Shown: positions 57,317 through 64,000 of the stretch, one piece after another
Layout of the letters: each line of letters opens with the position of its first letter
How positions within the stretch are numbered: position 1 is the first letter of the stretch
Source: Kitasatospora aureofaciens
GTDB lineage: Bacteria > Actinomycetota > Actinomycetes > Streptomycetales > Streptomycetaceae
DNA length: 64,000 bases
Direction: 5' to 3'
NCBI GenBank assembly: GCA_000720845.1
Contig: JODU01000027.1
Span: 1-64,000 of the forward strand
Position numbers and translations under genes: made by a program
The notes under the pieces: model-generated
Seen by the model: only the letters and a program-made list of their open reading frames with translations
Databases searched by the model: none
Told to the model about the DNA's origin: nothing

Positions 57317-58216
57317 TCAGGTCGTCGAGGACCGGCGGGCTGCCAGCTCCTCGACACGGGAGCGTCTCCAGCGCTGTTGGCGCGGTCGGCCGGCGCTGCC
57401 GCGGCGGTACTCGAATCCGTCGGGCTGTTCGAGGTCGGGCAGGAGTCCGTGGCCGAGGGCGCTGATGAAGCTGTCGGTGTTGCCGTATCCGAGGATCCGG
57501 GCGGCTTCGGCGGCGCCGACCAGGTCCTCGTCCTGGTCGGCGGTCGGCAGGACGCCGCGTTCGCGGGCTGCGGCGACGACGGTGGCGCGGCGCCACTTCT
57601 TGCGGGCTCCGCCGCGGCTGCCCTGCTGCTTCTCCAGGGTCTCCGGCTCGGGCAGTTCGGGGATTCGGCCCTGGTAGAGGGCGCTGGAGAAGGAGGCGGC
57701 GCTGCCGTAGCCGAGCAGGCTTGCGACTTCGGCCGTGCCCAGCAGTTCGTCGGGGTCTCCGTCGACAGGCACCTGGGGCAGCGCGGCGGCGGGGGCCGAT
57801 CCGCGCCGGCCCTTGCCGGGGCGGTTGGCTGTCCAGGCGACGATCGTGCCGCGGCGCCACCTCGGGCCGTCGATGTCCTCGTCGGGCTCGGGGAAGTAGC
57901 CGGGCCGGTCGCGGAAGTAGGCGTCGATGGTGGAGGTGCGGGTGTAGCCCAGGAGCTGGGCCACCTCCCGCTTGGTCAGCAGCTCGTCCTGGTCGGCCTC
58001 GAGCACCGCGGCCGGCAGTGTGCGCTTCTTCGGGGCGCGCTGCGTGAAGAACGCGGCGACCTCGTTGTAGCGCCAGAACCGCTTGCGGCCCTCGGTGTGC
58101 GCGACCGCGGGGAAACCGCTGTCCGGGTTGTTGCTCCACTCGCTGATCCGGGGCTTGCTCGTGCCGAACTCGGACACGATCTGTGTGGTGTCCACGAGCC
58201 GCTCGGCGGTAGGCAT
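57317..58216 (-). CDS. DNA-binding protein with four tandem MerR/excisionase-like domains
   Basis: 299 residues from ATG at 58216, with GAAGGGG upstream. Four related units can be read: LVDTTQIVSEFGTSKPRISE (start), LLTKREVAQLLGYTRTSTID, LLGTAEVASLLGYGSAASFS, and LVGAAEAARILGYGNTDSFI. Each is followed by a wing-like WRR/WRY stretch (RFWRYNEVAAFF, PRWRRGTIVAW, KKWRRATVVAA, QRWRRSRVEEL). This is the helix-turn-helix of MerR/Xis type repeated in one chain. It may bind an extended repeated operator; the target is unknown. Single-unit relatives act in plasmids and phages. Confidence 0.7.
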   Translation of the reverse strand: MPTAERLVDTTQIVSEFGTSKPRISEWSNNPDSGFPAVAHTEGRKRFWRYNEVAAFFTQRAPKKRTLPAAVLEADQDELLTKREVAQLLGYTRTSTIDAYFRDRPGYFPEPDEDIDGPRWRRGTIVAWTANRPGKGRRGSAPAAALPQVPVDGDPDELLGTAEVASLLGYGSAASFSSALYQGRIPELPEPETLEKQQGSRGGARKKWRRATVVAAARERGVLPTADQDEDLVGAAEAARILGYGNTDSFISALGHGLLPDLEQPDGFEYRRGSAGRPRQQRWRRSRVEELAARRSSTT

Positions 58217-58323
58217 CGGGGCCCCTTCGGCAGGATCGACAAGGTGGTGCTGGCGCCCACTCGAGCGCGACAGGTTCGATAATGCCAAAGGTGGTGGTTC
58301 GTGTCCAGCCCAGCGCGGACCGG

Positions 58324-58677
58324 CTACTGGAACTCCTCGCCCAGGAGGCTGACGCCGAATCGCGCGGCTCGCTCTGCCAGCTCCGTGTACGCCATGGCGG
58401 CAGGCGAAGCGTCCCAGGTCGCGAACGCGAGAGCGGAGACCGCCTCCCCGCGGGTCATCTCCTCCTCCCACGCAGCGCCCGTAGCCGCGCATCGCTCGGC
58501 GAGCTGGGCGTCGGACAGGGACGCGGCCTCACGGCGGATGCCGGACTGGACATCGGCCACGCCCTCGCACCAAGCACGGTGACCCGCGGCGAGCAGGTTC
58601 CGCAATGCGTCCCGGTCAGTGAGCTCCCGGGCGCCGGCGGCGAGGACCAGCAGCTGAGCGGTCGGGTTGGTGTCCAT
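58324..58677 (-). CDS. Hypothetical helical protein
   Basis: 117 residues. I chose the second of two in-frame ATGs (58677) because AAGGAG abuts the first (58683) and sits six bases before the second. All-helical, Ala-rich: LLVLAAGARELTDRDALRNL, DVQSGIRREAASLSDAQLAE, AYTELAERAARFGVSLLGEE. No motif recognised. It is divergent from the gene at 58785. Confidence 0.6.
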   Translation of the reverse strand: MDTNPTAQLLVLAAGARELTDRDALRNLLAAGHRAWCEGVADVQSGIRREAASLSDAQLAERCAATGAAWEEEMTRGEAVSALAFATWDASPAAMAYTELAERAARFGVSLLGEEFQ

Positions 58678-58784
58678 GGCCATCTCCTTGTTGTCACTGT
58701 AAAAGGGAAGGGATGCAGCGGGCCGGGTCCGGACGACCCGGCGAAAACGGCCGCGCTGTCGGTGCGGCCCCCTACAGTTCCGTC

Positions 58785-59549
58785 ATGTCCAACTATCAAC
58801 GGCCGCAGCCGAATCGAAAGTTCATGCTGGTCGAGTTCCCCGTCGGCACCCACCTCGACCGTTCCCGTGCCTCCTCCGGCGGTATGCGGGGTACCGCCCG
58901 CGATGACCGGGACAACTCGCTCGTTGCCCAGGCCGAACTCTTCGACGCCGACGACCGGTACGACGAGGGCTTCAGGGACGGCCTAAGGAACCTCCTCGTC
59001 AACTGCGCCACCGACATTGCGATGGAAGTCGCTCGAACCGTGACGGTCGCCGCCGTGGAGGTCGCCACCCCGTACCTCAAGGACGGGGCGCGCCGCTTCA
59101 AGGAGAAGCTGCGACGCAGGCCCAAGGACACCCCGGCCACCGAGGTGGTGCAGGAGGCTGCCCCCGAGCGGCCGACTGCGTCTGGTCTCCGGCCGGTGAC
59201 CGCTGCCCTCAACGGCCGCGACCAAGTGGACCTCGTCCTGCGTGCCGACCAGGGTGACACCAACGTGCAGGCCGCTCTGGAGCGGATCAACACGCGGGCG
59301 GCCGAGACATACGGCATCGCCGCGCACTACTCCGCTGGCCTGCCCGCGGCAGACGTTGTCGGCGAGGCCATGGGCCAGGCCCTGGCAGCAGCCGCGCCCG
59401 GCTACATCGCCGCCGCCCTCGAGCGCCTCGCCTTCGACGACGAGCTCGGCCTGACCCCCGCGCAGCAGATGCGCCTGCGGGATCGCGCCGCGGAGCTCGA
59501 CCCCGGCGTGGTCGAAGACCTCACCGACGCCAACGCCCTGCTCGCGTAG
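58785..59549 (+). CDS. Hypothetical protein
   Basis: 254 residues from ATG at 58785. TACAGT at 58773-58778 suggests a leaderless transcript. The N-terminus NRKFMLVEFPVGTHLDRSRA is followed by FRDGLRNLLVNCATDIAMEV, a Lys/Arg-rich segment (FKEKLRRRPKD) and a helical C-terminus (AALERINTRAAETYGIAAHY; LTPAQQMRLRDRAAELDPG). A weak amphipathic region is present but no clear membrane span. Family unknown. Confidence 0.65.
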   Translation: MSNYQRPQPNRKFMLVEFPVGTHLDRSRASSGGMRGTARDDRDNSLVAQAELFDADDRYDEGFRDGLRNLLVNCATDIAMEVARTVTVAAVEVATPYLKDGARRFKEKLRRRPKDTPATEVVQEAAPERPTASGLRPVTAALNGRDQVDLVLRADQGDTNVQAALERINTRAAETYGIAAHYSAGLPAADVVGEAMGQALAAAAPGYIAAALERLAFDDELGLTPAQQMRLRDRAAELDPGVVEDLTDANALLA

Positions 59550-59586
59550 CCCGGACGCTCCGGGGGCGAGAGTGGCCGCTGCGCAT

Positions 59587-59623
59587 ACGGCCCCCGATCA
59601 GGCGCCTCCCGGCCGGGGGCCGT
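59587..59623. terminator. Stem-loop after the gene at 58785
   Basis: ACGGCCCCC (59587-59595) pairs with GGGGGCCGT (59615-59623), 38 bases past the stop. Probable terminator. Confidence 0.6.
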
Positions 59624-59660
59624 CTCCGTCCTGTGAGCTACTGGTCACTTCGCGGCAGCT

Positions 59661-59825
59661 TCAGGAGGACAGGGCACAGACGGGTGACCGCAGTGCCGCG
59701 AGTCGGGTGCTTATGTCCGCGTAGGCGTCGCTGCCAGGGCCCTCGGTCGGCGAGATCGGAGAGCCGGTGGCGGAGGCCGTCGTCGGCTCCGGCCTATGGC
59801 CTTGCGGGCTGTATCCAGTACTCAT
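59661..59825 (-). CDS. Small peptide gene (54 aa), uncertain
   Basis: From ATG at 59825, preceded by GAGAGGC. The peptide is Ser/Thr/Pro-rich (STGYSPQGHRPEPTTASATG) and ends ALRSPVCALSS with one Cys. It follows the HEPN/zinc-ribbon gene by 40 bases in the same direction. No modifying enzyme lies next to it, so calling it a peptide precursor would be speculation. Confidence 0.35.
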   Translation of the reverse strand: MSTGYSPQGHRPEPTTASATGSPISPTEGPGSDAYADISTRLAALRSPVCALSS

Positions 59826-59865
59826 GGCACTGCCTCTCAAGTGGATCAGATTACGGAGTGCGGGC

Positions 59866-60969
59866 TCAGAAGCGGGCGTACCGGATGTCGATGCAGTCGG
59901 AGCACATGGGGATCGAGTCGTCATCGGGTGCTATGTCGAGGACAGACCCGCAGCCGCCTTCACAGTCGATCAGGTGCTTGAAAACGGTGCCGCACGAGAA
60001 GCACAGGGGCGTCGCCCCGGGCTGGCCTGCCGCGGTCACCGCGTCCGGCACGAGGGCGCATACCCCGCACTCCGGACAGTCGACTACCGGCGGATCGCCG
60101 CCGTCCTGGAAAGCAGAATGCTCGTCCTGGCCCAGGATGATCCATGCGTAGTTGGCGGCGGCGGACTCCGGATTGTCCGGCCACACCTGATGGCAGAACA
60201 GGCAGCTAGGACCCTCGTCCTTACCGTCGTAGGCGACCATGGCCCACTGCTCACAGTCCGGGCACTTCACCGTTACGTCGGCGACCTTGGCCAGGTCGCT
60301 CCGGAGGTTGTTCATGCGCTGCTTGACCAGCGTCTCAATGCCCTTGAGCTGCAACCGGAACGAGTCCATGTCTCTCTCGACGCCCCGGGCTTCGGCGGGG
60401 TCGAGTCCTGGGATGAGGTGCCGGTGGATGAACGTGATCAGGAATTCGAGCACCCTCGCCGCGCGAGACTCGATGGCGTACGCGTTGTACGTCAGGCCGT
60501 AGTGCTGGAGGGCGTTGCGGCTCTCCCCGAGCTCCTTGATGCGCTTCCGGTCATTCGCATCGAGGTCCAGGCGGGCGATGTCGCGCAGGCGGTCGAAGGC
60601 GTCCAGGGTGCCGCAGCTCTTGAACTTGCCGCTCTCCCAGGTCTCGTGGGTGGCCTCGGCCGGGTTCTGGAAGATGAGGCTGAAGTGTTCCTGCGCGAGC
60701 CGGGCCTTGAGTAGTACCTCGGTGGCCGCCTGGAGGTGGAGCACCGTGTACTTGAGGTCGCGGGCGCCGGGCGGCTTCTCGCCTTCGGTCAGGTGCTGGA
60801 AGACGCTCACCAGGTAGTCCATGCCGTTGGACACGGGGGTGTAGGACACGTCCGGCCGCTGGGACTGGCGTTGCGCCTTCTTCTCGCTCTGGGCGGGCGT
60901 CGGCGCCGGGGCCTGCTCCGCGCCGCCCTCGGGTTCGTCGGGGTGCTGCGCGTCCGTCTGGTCGGTCAT
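59866..60969 (-). CDS. HEPN-like protein with zinc-ribbon tail
   Basis: 367 residues. After a disordered charged start (1-40) comes an all-helical domain (about 48-190) with a HEPN-type R-x4-H motif in LGESRNALQHYGLTYNAYAI, matching the R-N-x3-H active site of HEPN RNases. The C-terminal half carries six CxxC-like knuckles (VKCPDCEQW, PSCLFCHQVW, VDCPECGVC, PLCFSCGTVF, DCEGGCGSVL, MCSDCIDIR), enough for three zinc ribbons. HEPN RNases act in toxin and antiphage systems; here that role is inference. It may have a separate regulatory function on RNA or nucleic acid. Confidence 0.7.
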   Translation of the reverse strand: MTDQTDAQHPDEPEGGAEQAPAPTPAQSEKKAQRQSQRPDVSYTPVSNGMDYLVSVFQHLTEGEKPPGARDLKYTVLHLQAATEVLLKARLAQEHFSLIFQNPAEATHETWESGKFKSCGTLDAFDRLRDIARLDLDANDRKRIKELGESRNALQHYGLTYNAYAIESRAARVLEFLITFIHRHLIPGLDPAEARGVERDMDSFRLQLKGIETLVKQRMNNLRSDLAKVADVTVKCPDCEQWAMVAYDGKDEGPSCLFCHQVWPDNPESAAANYAWIILGQDEHSAFQDGGDPPVVDCPECGVCALVPDAVTAAGQPGATPLCFSCGTVFKHLIDCEGGCGSVLDIAPDDDSIPMCSDCIDIRYARF

Positions 60970-61029
60970 CGGGTTCCCTCCCCTAGGTACCGGGTATTCC
61001 AGGGAGAATCGTCGCCCCTCGCAGGTCAG

Positions 61030-61580
61030 TCAAATGAGCGTCGCAAGGCCGTCGAGGCGATGCGCCAGCACGTCGTCGACCGGTACGGCAATCCGGCGGA
61101 CGGCGAGCGTTGCCCGTCCGGCCAGGGCGGCAGCCCGGTGGGCTGCCGAGCCGACGCCGTACGCGAGTGTCGCGGTGACTGTGTGACCTGACTCGGCGAC
61201 GGCGGGTGGCGAAGGCGCCCGCACTAGCCAGGGCCTGCTCGGCCGCGTTGCGGTTGCCGGTCACCGCGACGATGCGGGCGGTGAGCTGCGGGAGCCGGTC
61301 TCCTCCCCGGGTCCACAGACCGAGCGGGCAGTCGGGCCCGAGGTTGGCCAGGGCGGAGAGCCAGACCTCGTCCGAGGGGATGATGAACTGGCAGGTCAGC
61401 TGCGCGTCGCCGAGTTCGCCAGCGGGCTTGTACCGGGCCAGGCGCCCGCTGTTGTCGTTGCGGACACGCCGCTCCCACACTTCCTCGGCGCTGAATGTGG
61501 CTAGGTCGGCGGCGAGTTGAGCTGGAGTGAAGTGCTCGGCGAGCGCGGCACGGGCGGTGCGTTCGGGCAGGGCGGGGCAT
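61030..61580 (-). pseudogene. Hypothetical gene with apparent frameshifts
   Basis: A natural product appears only if two indels are corrected. The first is the CCCC after ATG at 61580 (plus-strand GGGG 61574-61577), giving PALPERTARAALAEHFTPAQ. The second, near 61211-61220, joins GNRNAAEQALASAG to APSPPAVAESGHTVTATLAY. The middle is well formed (FSAEEVWERRVRNDNSGRLA, CQFIIPSDEVWLSALANLGP, DCPLGLWTRGGDRL). A conserved Streptomyces hypothetical of about 180 aa is likely. It lies downstream of SSB in the same direction. Confidence 0.5.
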
Positions 61581-61656
61581 GGTGAACCTCCGTGAGGGGG
61601 CGCCGGCGTGCATGCCGCCGCTGCCGTGCGGAGCGGTGAGCTGGGGGTGGGTGCGG

Positions 61657-62199
61657 TCAGCGCGCGGTGCGGCTGGGCGCGGCGGGGGCGTCCCAGGTCG
61701 TGCGGGGCGCGGACCGCCACCAGTCGGTCGCGGCGGCCGGGACCGGGGCCGGTCGGGCTGCCGGGGCGGGACGGCTCGGTCGGGCCCGGTGAGCGGCTGG
61801 CGCCTGGGGCGCGGCCGTCGGGCGCGGGGCCGAAGCGGGAGCGCGTCCGGCGAGGACGGCGGGCAGGGTGTCGTCGATGTAAGCGACGTGGTGGGCGAGA
61901 TCCACACCGACCTGGGCGGAGTCGAGGTAGAGCACGTTGTTGCGCATGGCCACGTTCCCGGTGGCGATCACATGCACGGCGTCGGTGAGGCACTCGGCGA
62001 CGTGCCGGGCGAGCGGGCCGGTGACCGTGCAGATCACGGGGACCGGCTCCCCGTCGCGCCACTGGCGCTGTTCGTAGTCGTACTCGCGCGGGATCTGTAC
62101 CACGGTGAAGCGGGCCGCTGGGGTGCCGCGTTCGGTGTGGCGCAGCTGCACGGTTCCGTACACGCGGCCGCGGATGACGGCGGTCGTCTCTCCATTCAT
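61657..62199 (-). CDS. Single-stranded DNA-binding protein (SSB-like)
   Basis: 180 residues from ATG at 62199 with GAGGAG about ten bases upstream. OB-fold (about 5-110): TAVIRGRVYGTVQLRHTERG, ARFTVVQIPREYDYEQRQWR, PVPVICTVTGPLARHVAECL, VHVIATGNVAMRNNVLYLDS. A Pro/Ala-rich tail follows and lacks the acidic D-D-x-P-F tip that recruits partners in chromosomal SSBs. This fits accessory SSBs carried by plasmids and integrative elements. A promoter lies at 62261-62288. Confidence 0.82.
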   Translation of the reverse strand: MNGETTAVIRGRVYGTVQLRHTERGTPAARFTVVQIPREYDYEQRQWRDGEPVPVICTVTGPLARHVAECLTDAVHVIATGNVAMRNNVLYLDSAQVGVDLAHHVAYIDDTLPAVLAGRAPASAPRPTAAPQAPAAHRARPSRPAPAARPAPVPAAATDWWRSAPRTTWDAPAAPSRTAR

Positions 62200-62260
62200 G
62201 CGGGGCGCTCCTCGATGTGACGAACGTGAGGCGGTGCCCGGAACCATCCGGACGAGTTCC

Positions 62261-62288
62261 ATAATACGTGAAACGGCACGGGTGTCAT
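62261..62288 (-). promoter_or_regulatory. Promoter of the SSB-like gene
   Basis: On the minus strand ATGACA (62288-62283), a 16-base spacer and TATTAT (62266-62261), about 60 bases before the ATG. It is one of the best sigma-70-type matches in the window. The rest of 62289-62516 has no gene. Confidence 0.5.
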
Positions 62289-62516
62289 CCCCTTCTCCCA
62301 ACCGGGTGGGAGCACCCGCCCCTGCGGGGCCAGCCGCTGCCACGCCCGCTCCCGCTCTGCCCGGTGCTACACGGCGCGCTGTTCCTTTGGCGGCCGGCCC
62401 TTGCGGCAGGGCCCCGGACCCTCGCAGCAGCAGACTGTCTCCGGGCCACCCCCCCTGCCGCCGCTCGCCGCCGCGGGCCTGATGGCGCGCCGGGCGAGCC
62501 GCCCGAGGCTGGCCCA

Positions 62517-63135
62517 TCAGCCGGTCGGCGTCGGCGCTGGCGCAGGGGGATGGGTGAACACTGTGGCGTCCTCGACGTCCACCTGCACCGGGACCGTGCC
62601 GTCGGCCTGGACCAGCTGCTCGTCTGCCCTGCATCGAGATCGCCGGGGTCCTTGCCTCCGCGCAGCCTGGCCGTCCGAGAGGCTCAGGGGGCGTGTTGCA
62701 TCCCCGTGGCGGAGGACGTCGTACGCGCGCAGCGTGTAGTCCTCGTCGCATCGATCCTCTACTGGGCCGTAGTAGACGTCGACAGCCGTCCGGTCGTCGG
62801 CGGGAGGAAGGATGGGCACGCCGTCGGTGCCTGCCACCTTGTCCCAGCAGCTGCGCACGTGCTGCGCCAGTGAGGCCAGCGCGGAGGCATCGTCGGACCA
62901 GAGCGTCACCTCCTCGCTGAGCCGGTCCCACCGGCGCAGCACCCACGCCCGGCCGACCCGCTGCGCCGTGAGGGGTGGGGACGGCGAAGCTGAAGCGGCT
63001 CAGCCATCCGCTGAGGATGTCGGCGGTCTCCGCGCCCGGCCATTCGCCGGTGCGGGACTGGAGGTCGTCCATCAGTGTGGCCAGATCGATGATGGCCGCG
63101 CCTGCGGGCGTGGCCGGGTCCGGTGTGATCAGCAC
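62517..63135 (-). pseudogene. Hypothetical gene split by one frameshift
   Basis: The first part from GTG at 63135 reads LATLMDDLQSRTGEWPGAET, ADILSGWLSRFSFAVPTP. The second, in the next frame, reads LTAQRVGRAWVLRRWDRLSE, LWSDDASALASLAQHVRSCW, ILPPADDRTAVDVYYGPVED. They join if one base is added in the GGGG run 62972-62975. The whole would be about 205 aa, typical of conserved Streptomyces element genes. Function unknown. Confidence 0.55.
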
Positions 63136-63189
63136 GGCGAGCTCCTTGACGTGGTGAGGGGAGGAATGGGGGAGGTGGTCAGGACCCGT

Positions 63190-63789
63190 TCATGAGGGCG
63201 TTCCCAGGTCCATCAGGTGTTCCTGGCCGGGAGTGAGTGCCCCTGCGCGCAGCACGCGTGTGCGCAGGACGGGCACGTCGACGCTGACGCCGGCGGGCGC
63301 CTCGGGCCTGCCGGGCGGGTGGACGAGACGGTAGGTCCGCGTGTGGATCATCCAGGCCTCGTACCGGTCGGCGGGACTGCCGCTGCGCGCGGTGTGGCCT
63401 GCGTCGGGGGAGCGGGAGGGGCACGGGCAGGACGGGTCGGTGCACGGGCGTCCGGCCGGGTGGCCGGCCAGGACCGGGCGGCGGCGGTAGTGCGTCGCCG
63501 TGCCGTTGCGCATGGGGCAGTGCGCGGCGGTGTACGGCAGGCACTCGGGGTGCAGCGCCGGTTCGGGGGAACAGCCCTGGACGACGTCGGCCGGCCGGAC
63601 GATCAGGTAGCACCGCTCGTCCAGGGGCTGGCCGCATATCTGGCACAGACGCCGCAGGAAGGCTGCGAGGGCTCGTTCGGCATCCAGGCTGCCGAAGGCG
63701 GCATGGCCGCCGTGGACCAGGGACACCCACGGCACGACCAGCCCGCCCGCCAGCGGCCGGCGCGCACAGCGTTGGGGTATCGAGTGCAT
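63190..63789 (-). CDS. Hypothetical cysteine-rich protein
   Basis: 199 residues from ATG at 63789, with GAGAGA upstream. A central zinc-finger-like block contains CQICGQPLDERCYLIVRP, then HPECLPYTAAHCPMRNG and PCTDPSCPCPS. The remainder (WMIHTRTYRLVHPPGRPEAP; VLRTRVLRAGALTPGQ) is beta-like. Streptomyces proteins of this kind are usually left as hypothetical. It may be a nucleic-acid-binding treble-clef protein. Confidence 0.65.
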   Translation of the reverse strand: MHSIPQRCARRPLAGGLVVPWVSLVHGGHAAFGSLDAERALAAFLRRLCQICGQPLDERCYLIVRPADVVQGCSPEPALHPECLPYTAAHCPMRNGTATHYRRRPVLAGHPAGRPCTDPSCPCPSRSPDAGHTARSGSPADRYEAWMIHTRTYRLVHPPGRPEAPAGVSVDVPVLRTRVLRAGALTPGQEHLMDLGTPS

Positions 63790-63855
63790 CTGTCATCTCT
63801 CTCGGATCGCGGGGCGGGGCAACTGGGCGTCAGTTGCCGGAGGGTGACGGCCCGT

Positions 63856-63899
63856 CCCGCCCGCCCTGCCCGCCGGACAGGGCGGACAGGGCGGGCGGG
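63856..63899. terminator. Stem-loop between the last two leftward genes
   Basis: CCCGCCCGCCCTG (63856-63868) pairs with CAGGGCGGGCGGG (63887-63899). It follows the stop of the partial gene at the window edge by 20 bases and is a likely terminator for it. Confidence 0.6.
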
Positions 63900-63918
63900 G
63901 TGGAACGGCCGGGGGCGG

Positions 63919-64000
63919 TCAGTCGTGTGGTTGCGGGGCCGGCGCGGTGGGTTCGGCTGCCGGGTGGGGCCATTGCCAGTGGCAGTGGTGGAGGTCTGTC
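63919..64000 (-). CDS. 3' end of an unknown gene (partial)
   Basis: The minus-strand frame entering from beyond 64000 ends TDLHHCHWQWPHPAAEPTAP then APQPHD at the TGA 63921-63919. The start is outside the window. The segment has no recognised domain; the terminator-like hairpin at 63856 supports a gene end here. Confidence 0.4.
   Translation of the reverse strand, partial: TDLHHCHWQWPHPAAEPTAPAPQPHD

Overview
The window is high-GC (about 70%) actinomycete DNA, almost certainly Streptomyces or a close relative. The evidence is codon use, frequent GTG/TTG starts, 4-base start/stop overlaps, DUF5999, an FxLD-system methyltransferase, XRE-TPR regulators, a SARP-type domain and an Eis-type acetyltransferase. 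It reads as an accessory, plasmid-like or integrative-conjugative region: it holds insertion sequences, a transfer system, a replication-type gene beside repeat clusters, a tyrosine recombinase, toxin-antitoxin pairs, a CRISPR remnant and an SSB. No rRNA or tRNA gene was recognised.

Layout. 0-6.1 kb: an IS256-family element with terminal inverted repeats and a 9-bp target duplication interrupts a VOC (glyoxalase-fold) gene. An XRE/sigma-like regulator unit and an IS630-family element follow. 6.2-12.6 kb: leftward genes, including a PIMT-like methyltransferase of the FxLD-system type, a 42-aa peptide gene (possible RiPP precursor) and an operon of conserved Streptomyces small proteins with an anti-sigma-type ATPase. 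12.7-16.8 kb: a SLOG-like protein, an XRE-TPR regulator, and a lower-GC metalloprotease that looks recently acquired. 16.8-41.2 kb: one leftward block of about 24 kb. Its first half encodes a type IV secretion/conjugation machine (TcpC/VirB8-like, small membrane subunits, VirB4 ATPase, VirB6-like channel, NlpC/P60 wall hydrolase, TraD/VirD4-like coupling ATPase, replication-relaxation protein). Its second half encodes a Tad pilus (CpaB, CpaE, TadA, TadB, TadC, pilin, TadE/TadG) and ends in a LysM-BTAD protein.

41.2-42.6 kb is intergenic and carries two repeat families, one of them a 27-bp composite palindrome present four times. This is a candidate origin or operator region. It precedes a protein with two tandem winged-helix domains (42.6-44.1 kb). 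A decayed type I-E CRISPR array with 29-bp repeats, two toxin-antitoxin modules and a frameshifted tyrosine recombinase follow (44.1-47.9 kb). 48.1-54.6 kb is an eight-gene leftward operon: Eis-like acetyltransferase, MaoC, HpcH/HpaI lyase, ACP, KAS III, and the hydratase/acetaldehyde dehydrogenase/aldolase trio of the meta-cleavage lower pathway. It is divergent from an XRE-TPR regulator and looks like an unassigned small-molecule pathway. 56.2-64 kb: Nudix hydrolase, a four-repeat DNA-binding protein, a HEPN/zinc-ribbon protein, SSB and several accessory genes, some frameshifted.

Several genes are broken by single-base indels, mostly in short G/C runs. Either the region is decaying or the assembly carries homopolymer errors, and this affects how the broken genes should be read.
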